Below, piece after piece: positions 10,872 through 20,143 of a stretch of DNA of 64,000 nt. Every line of letters begins with the position of its first letter. The stretch's first letter is position 1. This DNA comes from Gari tellinella (Eukaryota > Mollusca > Bivalvia > Cardiida > Psammobiidae): NCBI GenBank assembly GCA_922989275.2, contig OV277872.1, forward strand, positions 30,091,619 to 30,155,618. Reading direction: 5' to 3'. The translations under genes and the position numbers were made by a program. The notes under the pieces were generated by a model that was given only the letters and a program-made list of their open reading frames with translations, made no database searches and had not been told where the DNA came from.

Positions 10872-11340
10872 GAATATCATTTTCTTCTAATCACAGCACG
10901 AAAAAAACTTACATTTTGACGGTTTCGTCTCTCAACGGAGACATTATCAGAAGTGCCTAACTACACGCTTGTGTCCAGCATAACAGAAGCGTGCAGTTAA
11001 GCCTTTCCCTTATAGAAGCGACTTTTAGCACTTGCATTTTATTCACCCGTTAAAGAAATTAGTTCCAATATATACCGTAATGAATATGTGTCATATCTAA
11101 CACTTTCCTTTTTCTAGCAGTTATTAGCTTAAAGCAGGCTGAAAGTAACGCAGAATGCGCCATATGGCGCATTCTGCTTTACTTTCAGCCTGCTTTAAGT
11201 AGTCACATATTTACGAAAACATGAAACAGGCTTTGGGGTAAAGGGTTAAGCACGCACTTCTGATGATGTCTCCAGTATGAGACGAAACCGTCAAAATGTA
11301 AGTTAATTTTTCGTACACTGATTAGAAGAAAATGATATTC
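10872..11340. mobile_element. Inverted-repeat element with nested MITE
   Basis: GAATATCATTTTCTTCTAAT at the left end is an exact inverse of the right end at 11,320-11,340. The arms continue with TTACATTTTGACGGTTTCGT. The arms enclose a complete family C MITE (11,001-11,245). Confidence 0.75.
11001..11245. mobile_element. MITE family C, clean TTAA copy
   Basis: TTAA on both sides (10,997-11,000 and 11,246-11,249). The ends GCCTTTCCCTTATAG and GGGGTAAAGGG differ slightly. The core is the palindrome AAAGCAGGCTGAAAGTAA, AGAATGCGCCATATGGCG and its inverse. Inserted inside the inverted-repeat element 10,872-11,340. Confidence 0.8.
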
Positions 11341-12077
11341 CAAATATGGACTTACCAGCATAATGAACTCTTTCAAAGACTGTTTGCCACTTTTTTGAAA
11401 ATACGTCAGTTATACTGCCTGTTTGCAATGTTTGCAATGGACATGAATTCTTCAGTGCATTTATTGGGACAGAATAATGTTTTCTTCATTGTATACTTAT
11501 TTTTTCCACAGCGTAAGGACTTTACATTATTTGTTTGATCAATCAATACACGCATCTATCATAAACACTGAAAATCAATAACTATCATTAACACTAAAAA
11601 GCATTATTTATCATAACTACTGACCGAATGTTTTGTCAACCATTTCTATTGTTGCATAACAACGGACACACTGTGCTTTACATTGCACACCAGGGGCCGT
11701 ATTCTGAAACATTCTAAGTATTTTAATTAGAAATTTCTAAACTCTAACATTTTCAACTAAGATTATTTTTCGTTAACTTTTACTCTAAGAAAATACTAAA
11801 TTATTTTCTTAGCGAAAAAAAACTAAGAGTAAATTATGGCCGTTGTCAGGGACTTTCCCGACTAAAATGACGCACTTCTCTCGCATACTAACATGTGTGA
11901 CTGTTTATTTGCGCTGTAGTTTTCGGGTTTGTTTCTTCTCCCGTTTATAAAGCAGCAATCATTGTCCCAGAATAAGTAGAATAGATAATTAATTGAATAA
12001 AAAGTGTTTATACATAAGCGTAAATACATAATTAGGTTCACAATTATAATTAACTAACAAGCCAAATTTCAACGAAG

Positions 12078-12146
12078 TCGCCGTAGCTCAATCGATAGCG
12101 ACTCTGCCTGGCATGACGGGGGTAGCCGGTTCGAGCCACACAGGGT
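12078..12146 (+). other. tRNA-like sequence (relic or SINE head)
   Basis: A box TAGCTCAATCG and near-B box GGTTCGAGCCA at tRNA-like spacing, loop CTGGCAT (anticodon GGC if real), and a run of eight T just downstream that could end Pol III transcription. The acceptor and anticodon stems do not pair well, so it is not called a working tRNA. Confidence 0.45.
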
Positions 12147-12281
12147 ACAATTTTTTTTCTTAACAACCCCCTTTATTTTTTTTTAATTACCATCACTAGT
12201 TCCATAGATTCATTTCTTTAAATACAAATAACTGCTTTATCCTACCACTGCCAAACTTTTGTGATAGTTTACTCCTTTAAA

Positions 12282-12648
12282 TGTTCTTGTCGTCTGCTTC
12301 AATTTTGTTGCCTGCAATATCGTTTCAAAGCCTTAAATGTAAGGAAGTATAACTGAAAAGAATTCAATACGAGTGTCAAACAGTTTGGATCCTGATCAGA
12401 CGCCGCGTTTCGCGAAACACGGCGTCTGATCAAGGTGCAAAATGTTTGCAAACGTTCTTTTAGGCGAGAGTGAGTCTAATTCTCACAGTTTCATTGTCGT
12501 CTGCTTCAATTCTGTTGTCTGCAGTATCTTTTTAAAGCTAATTGTATGACTGAAAAGAATTCAATACGAGTGCCAAATAGTTTGGATCCTGATAATAGAT
12601 CCAATCTGTTTGCAAACGCGCATTTAGGCGCCAGAGTGAAAGGGTTAA
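12282..12648. repeat. Two tandem family D copies
   Basis: The series GTCGTCTGCTTCAATT, AAAAGAATTCAATACGAGTG and CAGTTTGGATCCTGAT occurs twice in direct order, about 185 bases apart. The first has a perfect core around CGCGTTTCGCGAAACACGGC; the second has lost its core. The pair ends in GTGAAAGGGTTAA. Confidence 0.7.
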
Positions 12649-13089
12649 AGCATGCTAGAATTGATGTAAAAGTCTCCAATTAAAGGTTTCCTTCTTATTT
12701 GCAGCCTGCTTTAAAAGAAACCCTCTTATTATGCTAAGCGCGACTTGGATAAAATTTGTTAACAGTTTCTATACAGTAAAGATCCAGATCAGACGCCGCG
12801 TAATGCGGCTTCTGATATGATCCAAACTTGTTTGCCAGTTAGTCATATTTTACTGTTTTTAAGTTTTGAAAGTATCAAATTGATTATGTTGTTTTCTGCA
12901 GATGATGTGTTTGAAGCAGATGACAATTCTGCATGACAATGGTTAAACATCAATCTGCAGGACACTTTTCTTAATGCTTTTCAAATATCAAGAAATAGTA
13001 GAAACATGAAAGTCATTACTAGAACTAGCAGGCTGACAATAAGAAGGAAAATTTCTAATTGGAGACTTTTACTTCAATTTTAGCATGCT
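12649..13089. mobile_element. Inverted-repeat element of about 440 bp
   Basis: The ends AGCATGCTAGAATTGATGTA and, inverted, TTCAATTTTAGCATGCT form arms of about 60 bp that also share GTAAAAGTCTCCAATT and AGGAAA. Between them is a family D-like hairpin, GATCAGACGCCGCGTAATGC. Confidence 0.7.
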
Positions 13090-13090
13090 T

Positions 13091-13190
13091 TTAACCCTTT
13101 CACTCTCAATGGCGTCTAAAAGCACGTTTGCAATCAGTTTGGACCTTGATCAGACGCCGCCTAAATTCTAAAAAGTGAGAGGGTCACAGT
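13091..13190. repeat. Family D end fragment
   Basis: TTAACCCTTTCACTCTCAAT begins the fragment; it runs through GATCAGACGCCGCC and stops. Confidence 0.6.
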
Positions 13191-13714
13191 TTTCTAAAGT
13201 TTTGAGAAAATTCTATGGTAAATTTGGCGAGTTGAGAATTTTCTTAGTTTTTTCATCTTTCTAAGAGGGAATCCCCAAATACTTAGTTGAAATGGCCGAA
13301 AACTAAGACTATATTGATTTTCTAAGAGTATATCGTTATACTTAGTGAAATCTGTCGAGTTTAGAATTATCTTAGTTTTTTTCACTTTCTAAGAGTATAT
13401 CATCAAATACTTAGACTAAATTGCCGAAAACTAAGAGAATATTGATTTACTTAGAGTAAAAGCTATCTAAGAGTGTTTCAGAATACGGGCCCTGGTCCTC
13501 AAAATGGTTGCAATGATAACTAATTATCTAAATGAAAAAGATGAAAAATGAAAAGATAAAAGCAATATTAGCAGGGAGATAATGATAGAAGACGAGATAA
13601 AGGGGGAAATAATGACATAAAACGAAAGAAGAACTAATCGATTTGATGTTCAACCTCAAAACTAAATGTGATCATTATATAATCTATATTAACGTTTATC
13701 ATTTTATACTCATA

Positions 13715-14062
13715 CAGCGCTCCCCCTCTACAACGACAACCAAAAGGAGACAATAATTGTGTGCGTTTTTCGGAGGGAGTCGTTAAAGGGAGGAAAATTA
13801 GCTTACATTTCAAACAGCTTGAATCCAGATCAGACGCCGTCTAGTGCGGTGTCTGATCTGGATTCAAGCTGTTTGTCACTCGTCATTATATTTATTCCAT
13901 CAAAATGTAACTTTGAGAAAAAACAGCAGACGGCAATTTGAAGCAGACGTATTATATTAGTAAAAGCGTTAGACATAACTGTCCTGTTTAGGGAGATGTG
14001 GTAAGGGTCGTTATAAGGAAGGAGTCGTTGTTGGGAGGACCGTTTAAGAGAGGGAACACTGA
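13715..14062. mobile_element. MITE family B, copy 2
   Basis: Left end CAGCGCTCCCCCTCTACAAC after TA; right end AGAGAGGGAACACTG. The core GATCAGACGCCGTCTAGTGC pairs with GGTGTCTGATCTGG. It includes CAGACGGCAATTTGAAGCAG. Its right end lies about 14 bases from the splice donor of the lectin exon at 14,077. Confidence 0.75.
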
Positions 14063-14076
14063 ATAAGTTTTCATAC

Positions 14077-14168
14077 CATACTAGTGTCTCGAGACATAGG
14101 CTCTGCAGTGTACTTGTAGCATGATTTGTAGATGAATCGCCAACCATCTGGGCATACATTTGCCATAT
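14077..14168 (-). CDS. C-type lectin-like protein, CPDGW exon
   Basis: A 92-base exon on the minus strand. The acceptor is TTGTATTTCAG and the donor is ATG/GTATGA. After two bases of a shared codon it encodes MANVCPDGWRFIYKSCYKYT, the classical opening of a C-type lectin domain (CP.GW, then SCY), followed by AEPMSRDTSM. It joins the exon at 9,450 in phase 0, placing IACQTV after the expected linker. It should encode the first strand and helix of the domain, right after any signal peptide. Confidence 0.8.
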
Positions 14169-14294
14169 CTGAAATACAAAACAGTCTTTTTTTCACATCT
14201 GCACTGCCATGAAGTCATTTGCTTTATCCCTTTTACAGCCATAATGATGTAATAACCCGTCTAACACGGTATTTTTCTTTGTATCGTCAGCTTA

Positions 14295-14539
14295 CTGTAA
14301 AACAGGTTTTTTCGCGTCATGAATATTTCGCGTAATCAGGTTTTGTATTTATTCGCGATAGCATACAATCTATCTAGCAGGTAGTAGCTTAAAGCAGGCT
14401 GAAAGTAAAGCAGAATGTGTCTTAATGCATATTCTGCTTTACTTTCAACCTGCTTTAAGAAGTTACCTATCTTTAAAACTAAAGACATTAGCAAATTAAC
14501 GCGTAAATTATATTTTCGCGAATAAAACCAATTTTACAG
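14295..14539. mobile_element. TA-flanked MITE carrying the family C hairpin
   Basis: Ends CTGTAAAACAGGTTTTTTCG and, inverted, CTGTAAAATTGGTTTTATTC, both beside TA. The inside is the family C palindrome (about 14,380-14,470; GCAGGCTGAAAGTAAAGCAG and its inverse). The terminal repeats and target site differ from the TTAA-type family C, yet the core is the same. Confidence 0.75.
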
Positions 14540-14664
14540 TATATGTTTTGTCTTCTTTTATTGATACACTGTTTGCAAGTGAAAATGGTAAGGTCTCCCA
14601 TTGGGTGTCATTGCAGAGGATTGATGTGAAAATGTCAAATAATTATTGTCTTGAGCACACTTAC

Positions 14665-14695
14665 TCATAAAGGAACCAGCTGTAAAGACATACAT
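14665..14695 (-). CDS. Candidate first exon of the lectin-like gene
   Basis: The minus strand has an ATG at 14,693-14,695 followed by ten codons (MYVFTAGSFM) and one extra base before a strong donor, A/GTAAGTG. The phase (1) fits the exon at 14,077, and a stop lies just upstream in frame. The peptide is mildly hydrophobic but short for a signal peptide, so this exon is doubtful and the true start may lie elsewhere. Confidence 0.35.
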
Positions 14696-14758
14696 GTTGG
14701 CTTACTGAGACCCACTTCAGGCAAAGGCAGGGAAGTGGTAAACCTTAGCCACGATATA

Positions 14759-15004
14759 CAGTAGAGACAACGTTATTCTTTCCCGTTTAAACGCAAACGT
14801 CCGCAAACGCCAAGCAATAATACGTAGAAACGTACAAATTTTGGACAATTCTGATAATTCATGTTTATCTTGGTGACAAACAGTTTGGAGCCTGATCAGA
14901 CGCCGGGTTACCCGGCGTCTGATCTGGCTCCAAACTGTTTGCAATAGAAACAATAGTTTTAGCGTAAACGCGTTTATTGGGAAAGAATATCGCTTTCTCC
15001 ACTG
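14759..15004. mobile_element. MITE family A, copy 5
   Basis: TA-flanked; CAGTAGAGACAACGTT and CGCTTTCTCCACTG ends, perfect central palindrome CAGACGCCGGGTTACCCGGC. It sits about 60 bases upstream of the candidate first lectin exon. Confidence 0.85.
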
Positions 15005-15075
15005 TAAACCCTAGCTACGATATATAGTCTTCTGTTTTAAAGTGTTTGCCGTCTGTGAAAAAAAACACTACATTT

Positions 15076-15165
15076 AAACCTTTCACTCCCAATGACGCTA
15101 AAAAGCGCGCTTGCAAACAGTTTGGATCCTGTGTAGGACCCAAACTGTTTGACACTCGTATCGAT
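15076..15165. repeat. Family D fragment
   Basis: TTTCACTCCCAATGACGC, AAACAGTTTGGATCCTG and AGGACCCAAACTGTTTGACA: one terminus and a shortened core. Confidence 0.6.
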
Positions 15166-15340
15166 ATCTATAAACTCACACAACCTTAGATAGTCACGTG
15201 ACAAGATATTGTAAACAGGTGTTTTGTATCGCTGAGGAAATATTGTAATTTAATCGTCGTTAAGTGAATAATTTAACCAGTTTTTCATTATCGATGTGTT
15301 TGGAACTATTATCTGATGAGTTTGGGATAATAAATTACAT

Positions 15341-16392
15341 ATGAGATCCCGAAATAAGAACAAAAGGAGGAGATTTAGCAGTGGCAATAGTGGCGCGAAG
15401 GCGAAAACCCCGAGAAATGGCGGCTCGACCGGTTCAACGAGTAGTGTAAATAATAACAGTGCATGTGAGAGTGTAAGTGACTCTATCAGACAAGCAAACT
15501 CCGTGTTATTTGATGAATCGTTGTTAGAATCCGTGGATAAACACTCTAGTCAGTCAACAAATATGGATCCGAATGGTGGCTTAGTATTTGGAACCCCCGG
15601 GCAGCTCGCTCTTGGGGCTCAAGCTAGTGCAAGTACACCCGGCGAGCAGTCTAATACACAGGGACCGACGACAAATGCTGATATATTGGACTACTTGAAG
15701 CGATTGGACGTTAAGGTTACGCAAATGGATTCAAAACTGGAGTCATTGGAGAGACTAGAGACAAAAGTGAGAAGCTTTGAGTCAGAAATTAAGAAATTGT
15801 GGGTATTTGTATATGACAGTGTGAAGAAATCAGATGCCAAAACAATGGAAACCTCAGACAGGATAGACAATTTATAAATGTCATTGGGTTTAGCAAACGA
15901 CAAATTGACCCAGTTAACCAAGGAGAGAGACACTATGCAGGACGATTTATTATATGTTCAATCACAGTCCATGCGACAGAATCTTATATTCGGCAACATT
16001 GTAGAGGAACAAAACGAGACGCCCGTGCAAACAGAGACTATAGTAGTCAATTTATCATCGACAAGCTCAAAATCGCACAGAATGCTGTTGATCAGTTACA
16101 ATTTGAGCGTGTTCACAGAATGGGGCAGAAACAAGGCGGCAGGCCACGCAACATAGTTGCGAAATTTACCTTGTTCAAAGATAGAGAGAATGTAAGAAAA
16201 CAGAGAAAGGAGCTGGACGGGACAAACTTTTCAATGTATGAACAATTTCCCAGAGAAATAGCACAGCGTAGGAGATCTCTGCTTCCACAACTGAAACAAG
16301 CTAAGCACGAAGGACTGAATGTGTGGTTAAGCTACGACACTCTTTACGTTAATGGAAATCCGGTGAAATACAAACCAGAGAACCAGGGCTAG
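15341..16392 (+). pseudogene. Non-LTR element A, ORF1 (L1 ORF1-like), broken
   Basis: Starts MRSRNKNKRRRF, a basic and low-complexity N-terminus. A coiled coil follows (residues about 120-200, with LKRLDVKVTQMDSKLESLE). Next comes a region like the RNA-binding part of LINE-1-type ORF1 proteins (QSQSMRQNLIFGNI, then FERVHRMGQKQGGRPRNIVA, then a C-terminal piece ending VKYKPENQG). ORF1 proteins coat the retrotransposon RNA. The frame has a TAA at 15,875-15,877 and a one-base shift near 16,045-16,052, so this copy is dead. It ends in TAG at 16,390-16,392; the endonuclease frame continues directly after it without an ATG. Confidence 0.75.
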
Positions 16393-16695
16393 CGGTGTGA
16401 AGAGGCTGGGCTCAGTGTCTTCTTCTTCTTCTTCTTCCAATATAAGGGTAGGGATCCTCAAGGAACGTATTATACCCTGTGATAAAAACTGTGATGCCCG
16501 GTAAAACAGCTGTCTATTTACAATAAAACTATTTACAGTGGTTGGGTGTTTAGAGCTGCGTGGATTGGAAGGCCCTGACCTCTGCCCTGAAGCTCTCGAG
16601 AGTCAGGCAGTTGGTAGTTCTGGCCGGCAGCAGGTTCCAGTCTCGGATCGTTCTGGGGAAGAAGCTGTTTTTGTACATAGTTGTATTGGCCGGGT

Positions 16696-19600
16696 TTAGT
16701 AGAAGCGGTTTGCACCTCGTGTTCTGGAGTCACTCTGGCTGAGCGGGTTATCAGGGACTTCAACAATGTGGTTGTTTATCTTGAAGAGCATCACTAATCT
16801 TGATATGTAGCGGCGGTGTTGCAGGGAATCCCAGCCAAGGTCGTTCACCATCTTCTTTACACATCCAGGGGTTCTGTCTGTGTAACAATTGTGGACAAAC
16901 CTGGCTGCTTTCCGCTGGACCTGTTCCAGGGCGTGGGCCTCAGTCCTACTTGTGGGATCCCATACGTTGCTGGCACACTCTAGCGTTGGCCTTACTATGG
17001 TAGTGTATGCCGCTGCCTTGACGGTTGGTGAACATTCTCCAAGGTTTCTCCTAATAAAGCCAAGCGTTCGGCTGCCTTTAGCTGCAGTGCTGTTGGTGTG
17101 ACTCTTCCATTGTAGGTCATCGCTAACTGTGACTCCGAGGTATTTGCTGTTTTCTTCAGAGCTGAGTGTTTCGCCATGGAGGGTGTAGTTACATTCTATC
17201 CGATGGCGTCTGCCACCTCCTATCCTGAGTACAGTACACTTTGCTGGATGAAAAGCCATCTGCCAATCTCTCTCCCACTTTTCAAGGGCCTCTAGGTCTT
17301 GCTGTAGCAGAATGGCATCCTGTTGAGTCTTAATGTGGCGAAAGAGTAAGCTATCATCAGCAAAGAGTCGGGTGTCTGAGTGAGTGACGCAATCTGGAAG
17401 GTCGTTTATGTATGTGAGGAACAGAAGTGGCCCAAGTACAGTGCCTTGTGGCACTCCTGAAATGACATCTGCTGCTTTGGACGTCTCACCTTCTTGTAGG
17501 ACCTGTTGTTTGCGGTCAGATAGGAAGCCTTGTATCCACTTCAGTGTGGTTCCTCTCACTCCGTAGTAGTGCAATTTGTGGAGAAGACGGAGATGGGGCA
17601 CCTTGTCAAAAGCTTTGGCAAAGTCAAGCAGTATGACATCAACTTGTCCCTTTCCCTGCAGTGTGCTGGCGATAGACTGAATGGTCCATAGGAGTTGAGA
17701 TTCACACGAGCGTCTGGCCCGAAATCCGTGCTGTGCTTCGGTAATGACTTGGTGCTTGTCGTAGAATCTCATCACAGTGCTGTAAATTATGTGCTCAAGA
17801 ACCTTGCACACCACTGATGTAAGAGATACAGGGCGGTAGTAAGATGGAAGGTGCTTTTCCCCTTTCTTAAAAATTGGGACTATGTTTGCGTCTCTCCAGT
17901 CTTTTGGCACTATACCCAGATCAAGGGATGATTGGAAGATTCTTGATAATACTGGTGCGAGTTCGTTGGCAGCTAATTTAAGAATGGCTGTTGGTATGCA
18001 GTCAGGTCCGGTTGATTTATGTGGATTTAGGTTTTTCAGCTGTTTTTGGATTCCATTGGGATGTACGGTGATGCTATCCATGTCTGGATATGGGCTCCGA
18101 CCCTTATCTGGTAAGTTAGTTGTGTCTTCTTTCGTAAAAACAGATTTAAATTGGTCATTTAGGATTGCTGCCTTAGCTTTCGCTTCACTATGAATAAATC
18201 CATCCTTGTTCTTTAGTGGGGCTATGCCGGTTGATTCTTGCTTTTTTGTCTTTATGTAGGACCAGAACTTCTTTGGTTGATCTTTGAAATTTTGGGATAT
18301 ATCGAGCTTGTACTTGGTGCATCTCTCGCTGAGCTTGTGCTTGCAGTTTATTGTATCTGTTCCAGTCTGCTGGGCGATTGGTTCGTCATGCCTTTTTATA
18401 GGCCCTGTACTTCCGCTTAGACTGCCTTCGTAGGTGACTATTAACCCATGGGTGTGTGTGTCTGGCTAGCGTTCTCCGAGTGGGGACAAATTCTTGGACA
18501 GCTTTATCAATGGCTGATTTGAAATCCTCCCACATGTCATCAATTGTTACAAATGTTCTATTGAGGAAAGTGCTACTGTACTGTACCAGAGCCGCTTTGA
18601 TGCCTTCCACGTTGGCTTTCTGCCATAGGTAGATTGTCCTCCTCTTGGACCTCGCTCGGGCGTGTTGCATTGCAATGTCAAACAGCACGATGTCGTGGTC
18701 ACTTTTGATAGAAATCGGAGGTAGAGGTTTGCATCATTCAGAGAAACTTGGGTGGGTGGTGAAAATAAGGTCAAGGATGTTCTCTCCACGTGTTGCGAAA
18801 TCAACCATTTGTTCAACCCCGAGGTCAGAGGCTATGTCAAGAAATTGCTGGCTAACTCTCTTAGGGTAGCTTTTAGAGAAAGGATTCGAGTTGTCTTTCA
18901 ATGAGACATCTGGAATGTTAAAGTCTCCTCCAAGGACCAAGATTGGCCGTTTGTTGTTGGCTTTGAGCTGGAGGAATTCAGTGCGTGTGTTGTTCAGATA
19001 GTCTTCATCGGTTCTATTAGGTGGATGATAATAGGAGGCAAACACTATTTTCTTATTCGATTTGATTGTAATAGTTCCAGAAATTAATTCAACTTATTTG
19101 CTGCATTTAATGTCAGTAACATTCAAATACCTTTTAGCAGCTATCAAGACCCCCCCCCCATGTGGGTCTTCACTACGATCATTCCGATAAACATCATATC
19201 CAAGGGAATCTTCAAATATTTCATTGTAATTTATGTCACCGCTTAGCCAAGTTTCTGTTCCCAGGATTACATCAGGGTGGGCTGTGTTAATTAAAGTGGA
19301 TATGTCTTTAAGTTTCTTTCTTGCACTTTGGAAATTGATACAGAGGAACCTTATAGAGCTGCTTTTTCTGTGTCGCTTTACTGAAGGGTTAGGTTTTGGA
19401 GAAGAGGCTACAGTTGGGCTGCCAATTGAGCTGAAGGTATAACCGGATATGTCAGCCAAAGACACGTCTGATTGAAGTGGTGAGTGAGGGTCAGATTGGT
19501 AAGAACTGCGGCTACTATCTATTATTCCACTTGAATTGATGGATGAGTGGTTGCTATCTGCATCTGGGGGATCATAAAGGATAGTACTTCTGTTCAGAGA

Positions 19601-20143
19601 GCGACAATTAGGGCAGTACCAAGGAACATCAGTATCAACAAATGTCTGGAATTCGAAAGAGTTCATATTAAGGCAGGATCTGTGACACCACAGGTCGCAT
19701 TCATCGCATGCTAGTGAGTCTTGGTTAATGCGTACCGCCCTCTTGCAAATACCACAGGGATATTTGGGTTGACGTGGGCCAGGGTTTGGTTCAATACCGC
19801 TGATTAACAAAAGGAACAAACAGTGTGTTCGACGTTTTAATTGGATAGGAATTGACATTGGACGTCTTCTTTCATGTTTCATGTATAGCCAGAAAATTAG
19901 TTTTGGATCAAAGTCAAAAACTTGTGAGTCGACGTCAGAGTTGAATAGTCGGCAAAGCACAATCTCTATCTCACACGCACTGGATAACAAGTTCTCAGAG
20001 TGTTCCTGGTGTTTTGTGGGAAACCAGTCTGTCAAATTGGATATGTGGGAGTGCTCAACTGACCTTGTGGTGTTGTCATGCAGATTTTCTTCATCAATAC
20101 ATAAGAGAGGCAGCAGAAACACTACGAAGACAAATCTCTTCAT
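16696..20143 (-). pseudogene. Element B polyprotein: PHD finger, endonuclease, reverse transcriptase
   Basis: Order on the minus strand: a hydrophobic N-terminus (MKRFVFVVFLLPLLC), a 2A-like motif at residues 115-123, then a PHD-type zinc finger (residues about 130-185: CGICK, CDECDLWCH, WYCPNC). The endonuclease follows (FLCINFQSARKK, GTETWL, GGDFNIPD, KSDHD), then a linker, and a reverse transcriptase from about 18,081 (DVILLDFAKAFDKV, SGVPQGTVLGPLLF, RLFADDSLLF) with the usual C-terminal region (VWDP, RAARFVHNCY). The FADD active-site box fits CR1/Jockey relatives. In-frame stops lie at 19,094, 18,734 and 18,386, and a shift lies between 18,386 and 18,081. Antisense frames here are shadows. 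Confidence 0.85.
19775..19801 (-). other. 2A-like ribosome-skipping motif
   Basis: Encodes SGIEPNPGP, preceded by the hydrophobic run HCLFLLLI and followed by R and the PHD finger. The family consensus is D(V/I)E.NPGP. Here the Asp before Ile-Glu is Gly, so efficiency may be reduced. Such motifs are known from CR1-like non-LTR elements of several invertebrates. Confidence 0.7.

Larger units (their letters stand above)
11691..13494. mobile_element. 1.8-kb element with inverted termini and nested repeats
   Basis: Left end CAGGGGCCGTATTCTGAAAC and right end CAGAATACGGGCCCTG form the terminal repeat. It is extended by many CTAAGA/TCTTAG motifs in the first 150 and last 300 bases. No transposase was seen, so it is non-autonomous. 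It contains a tRNA-like sequence, two family D copies in tandem and another inverted-repeat element. Confidence 0.7.

Noticed and set aside
13830..14159. 109-residue minus-strand frame starting MYAQMVGDSSTNHA
   Set aside because: It crosses the lectin exon in the wrong frame and runs into a MITE; the lectin frame has family signatures and splice sites.
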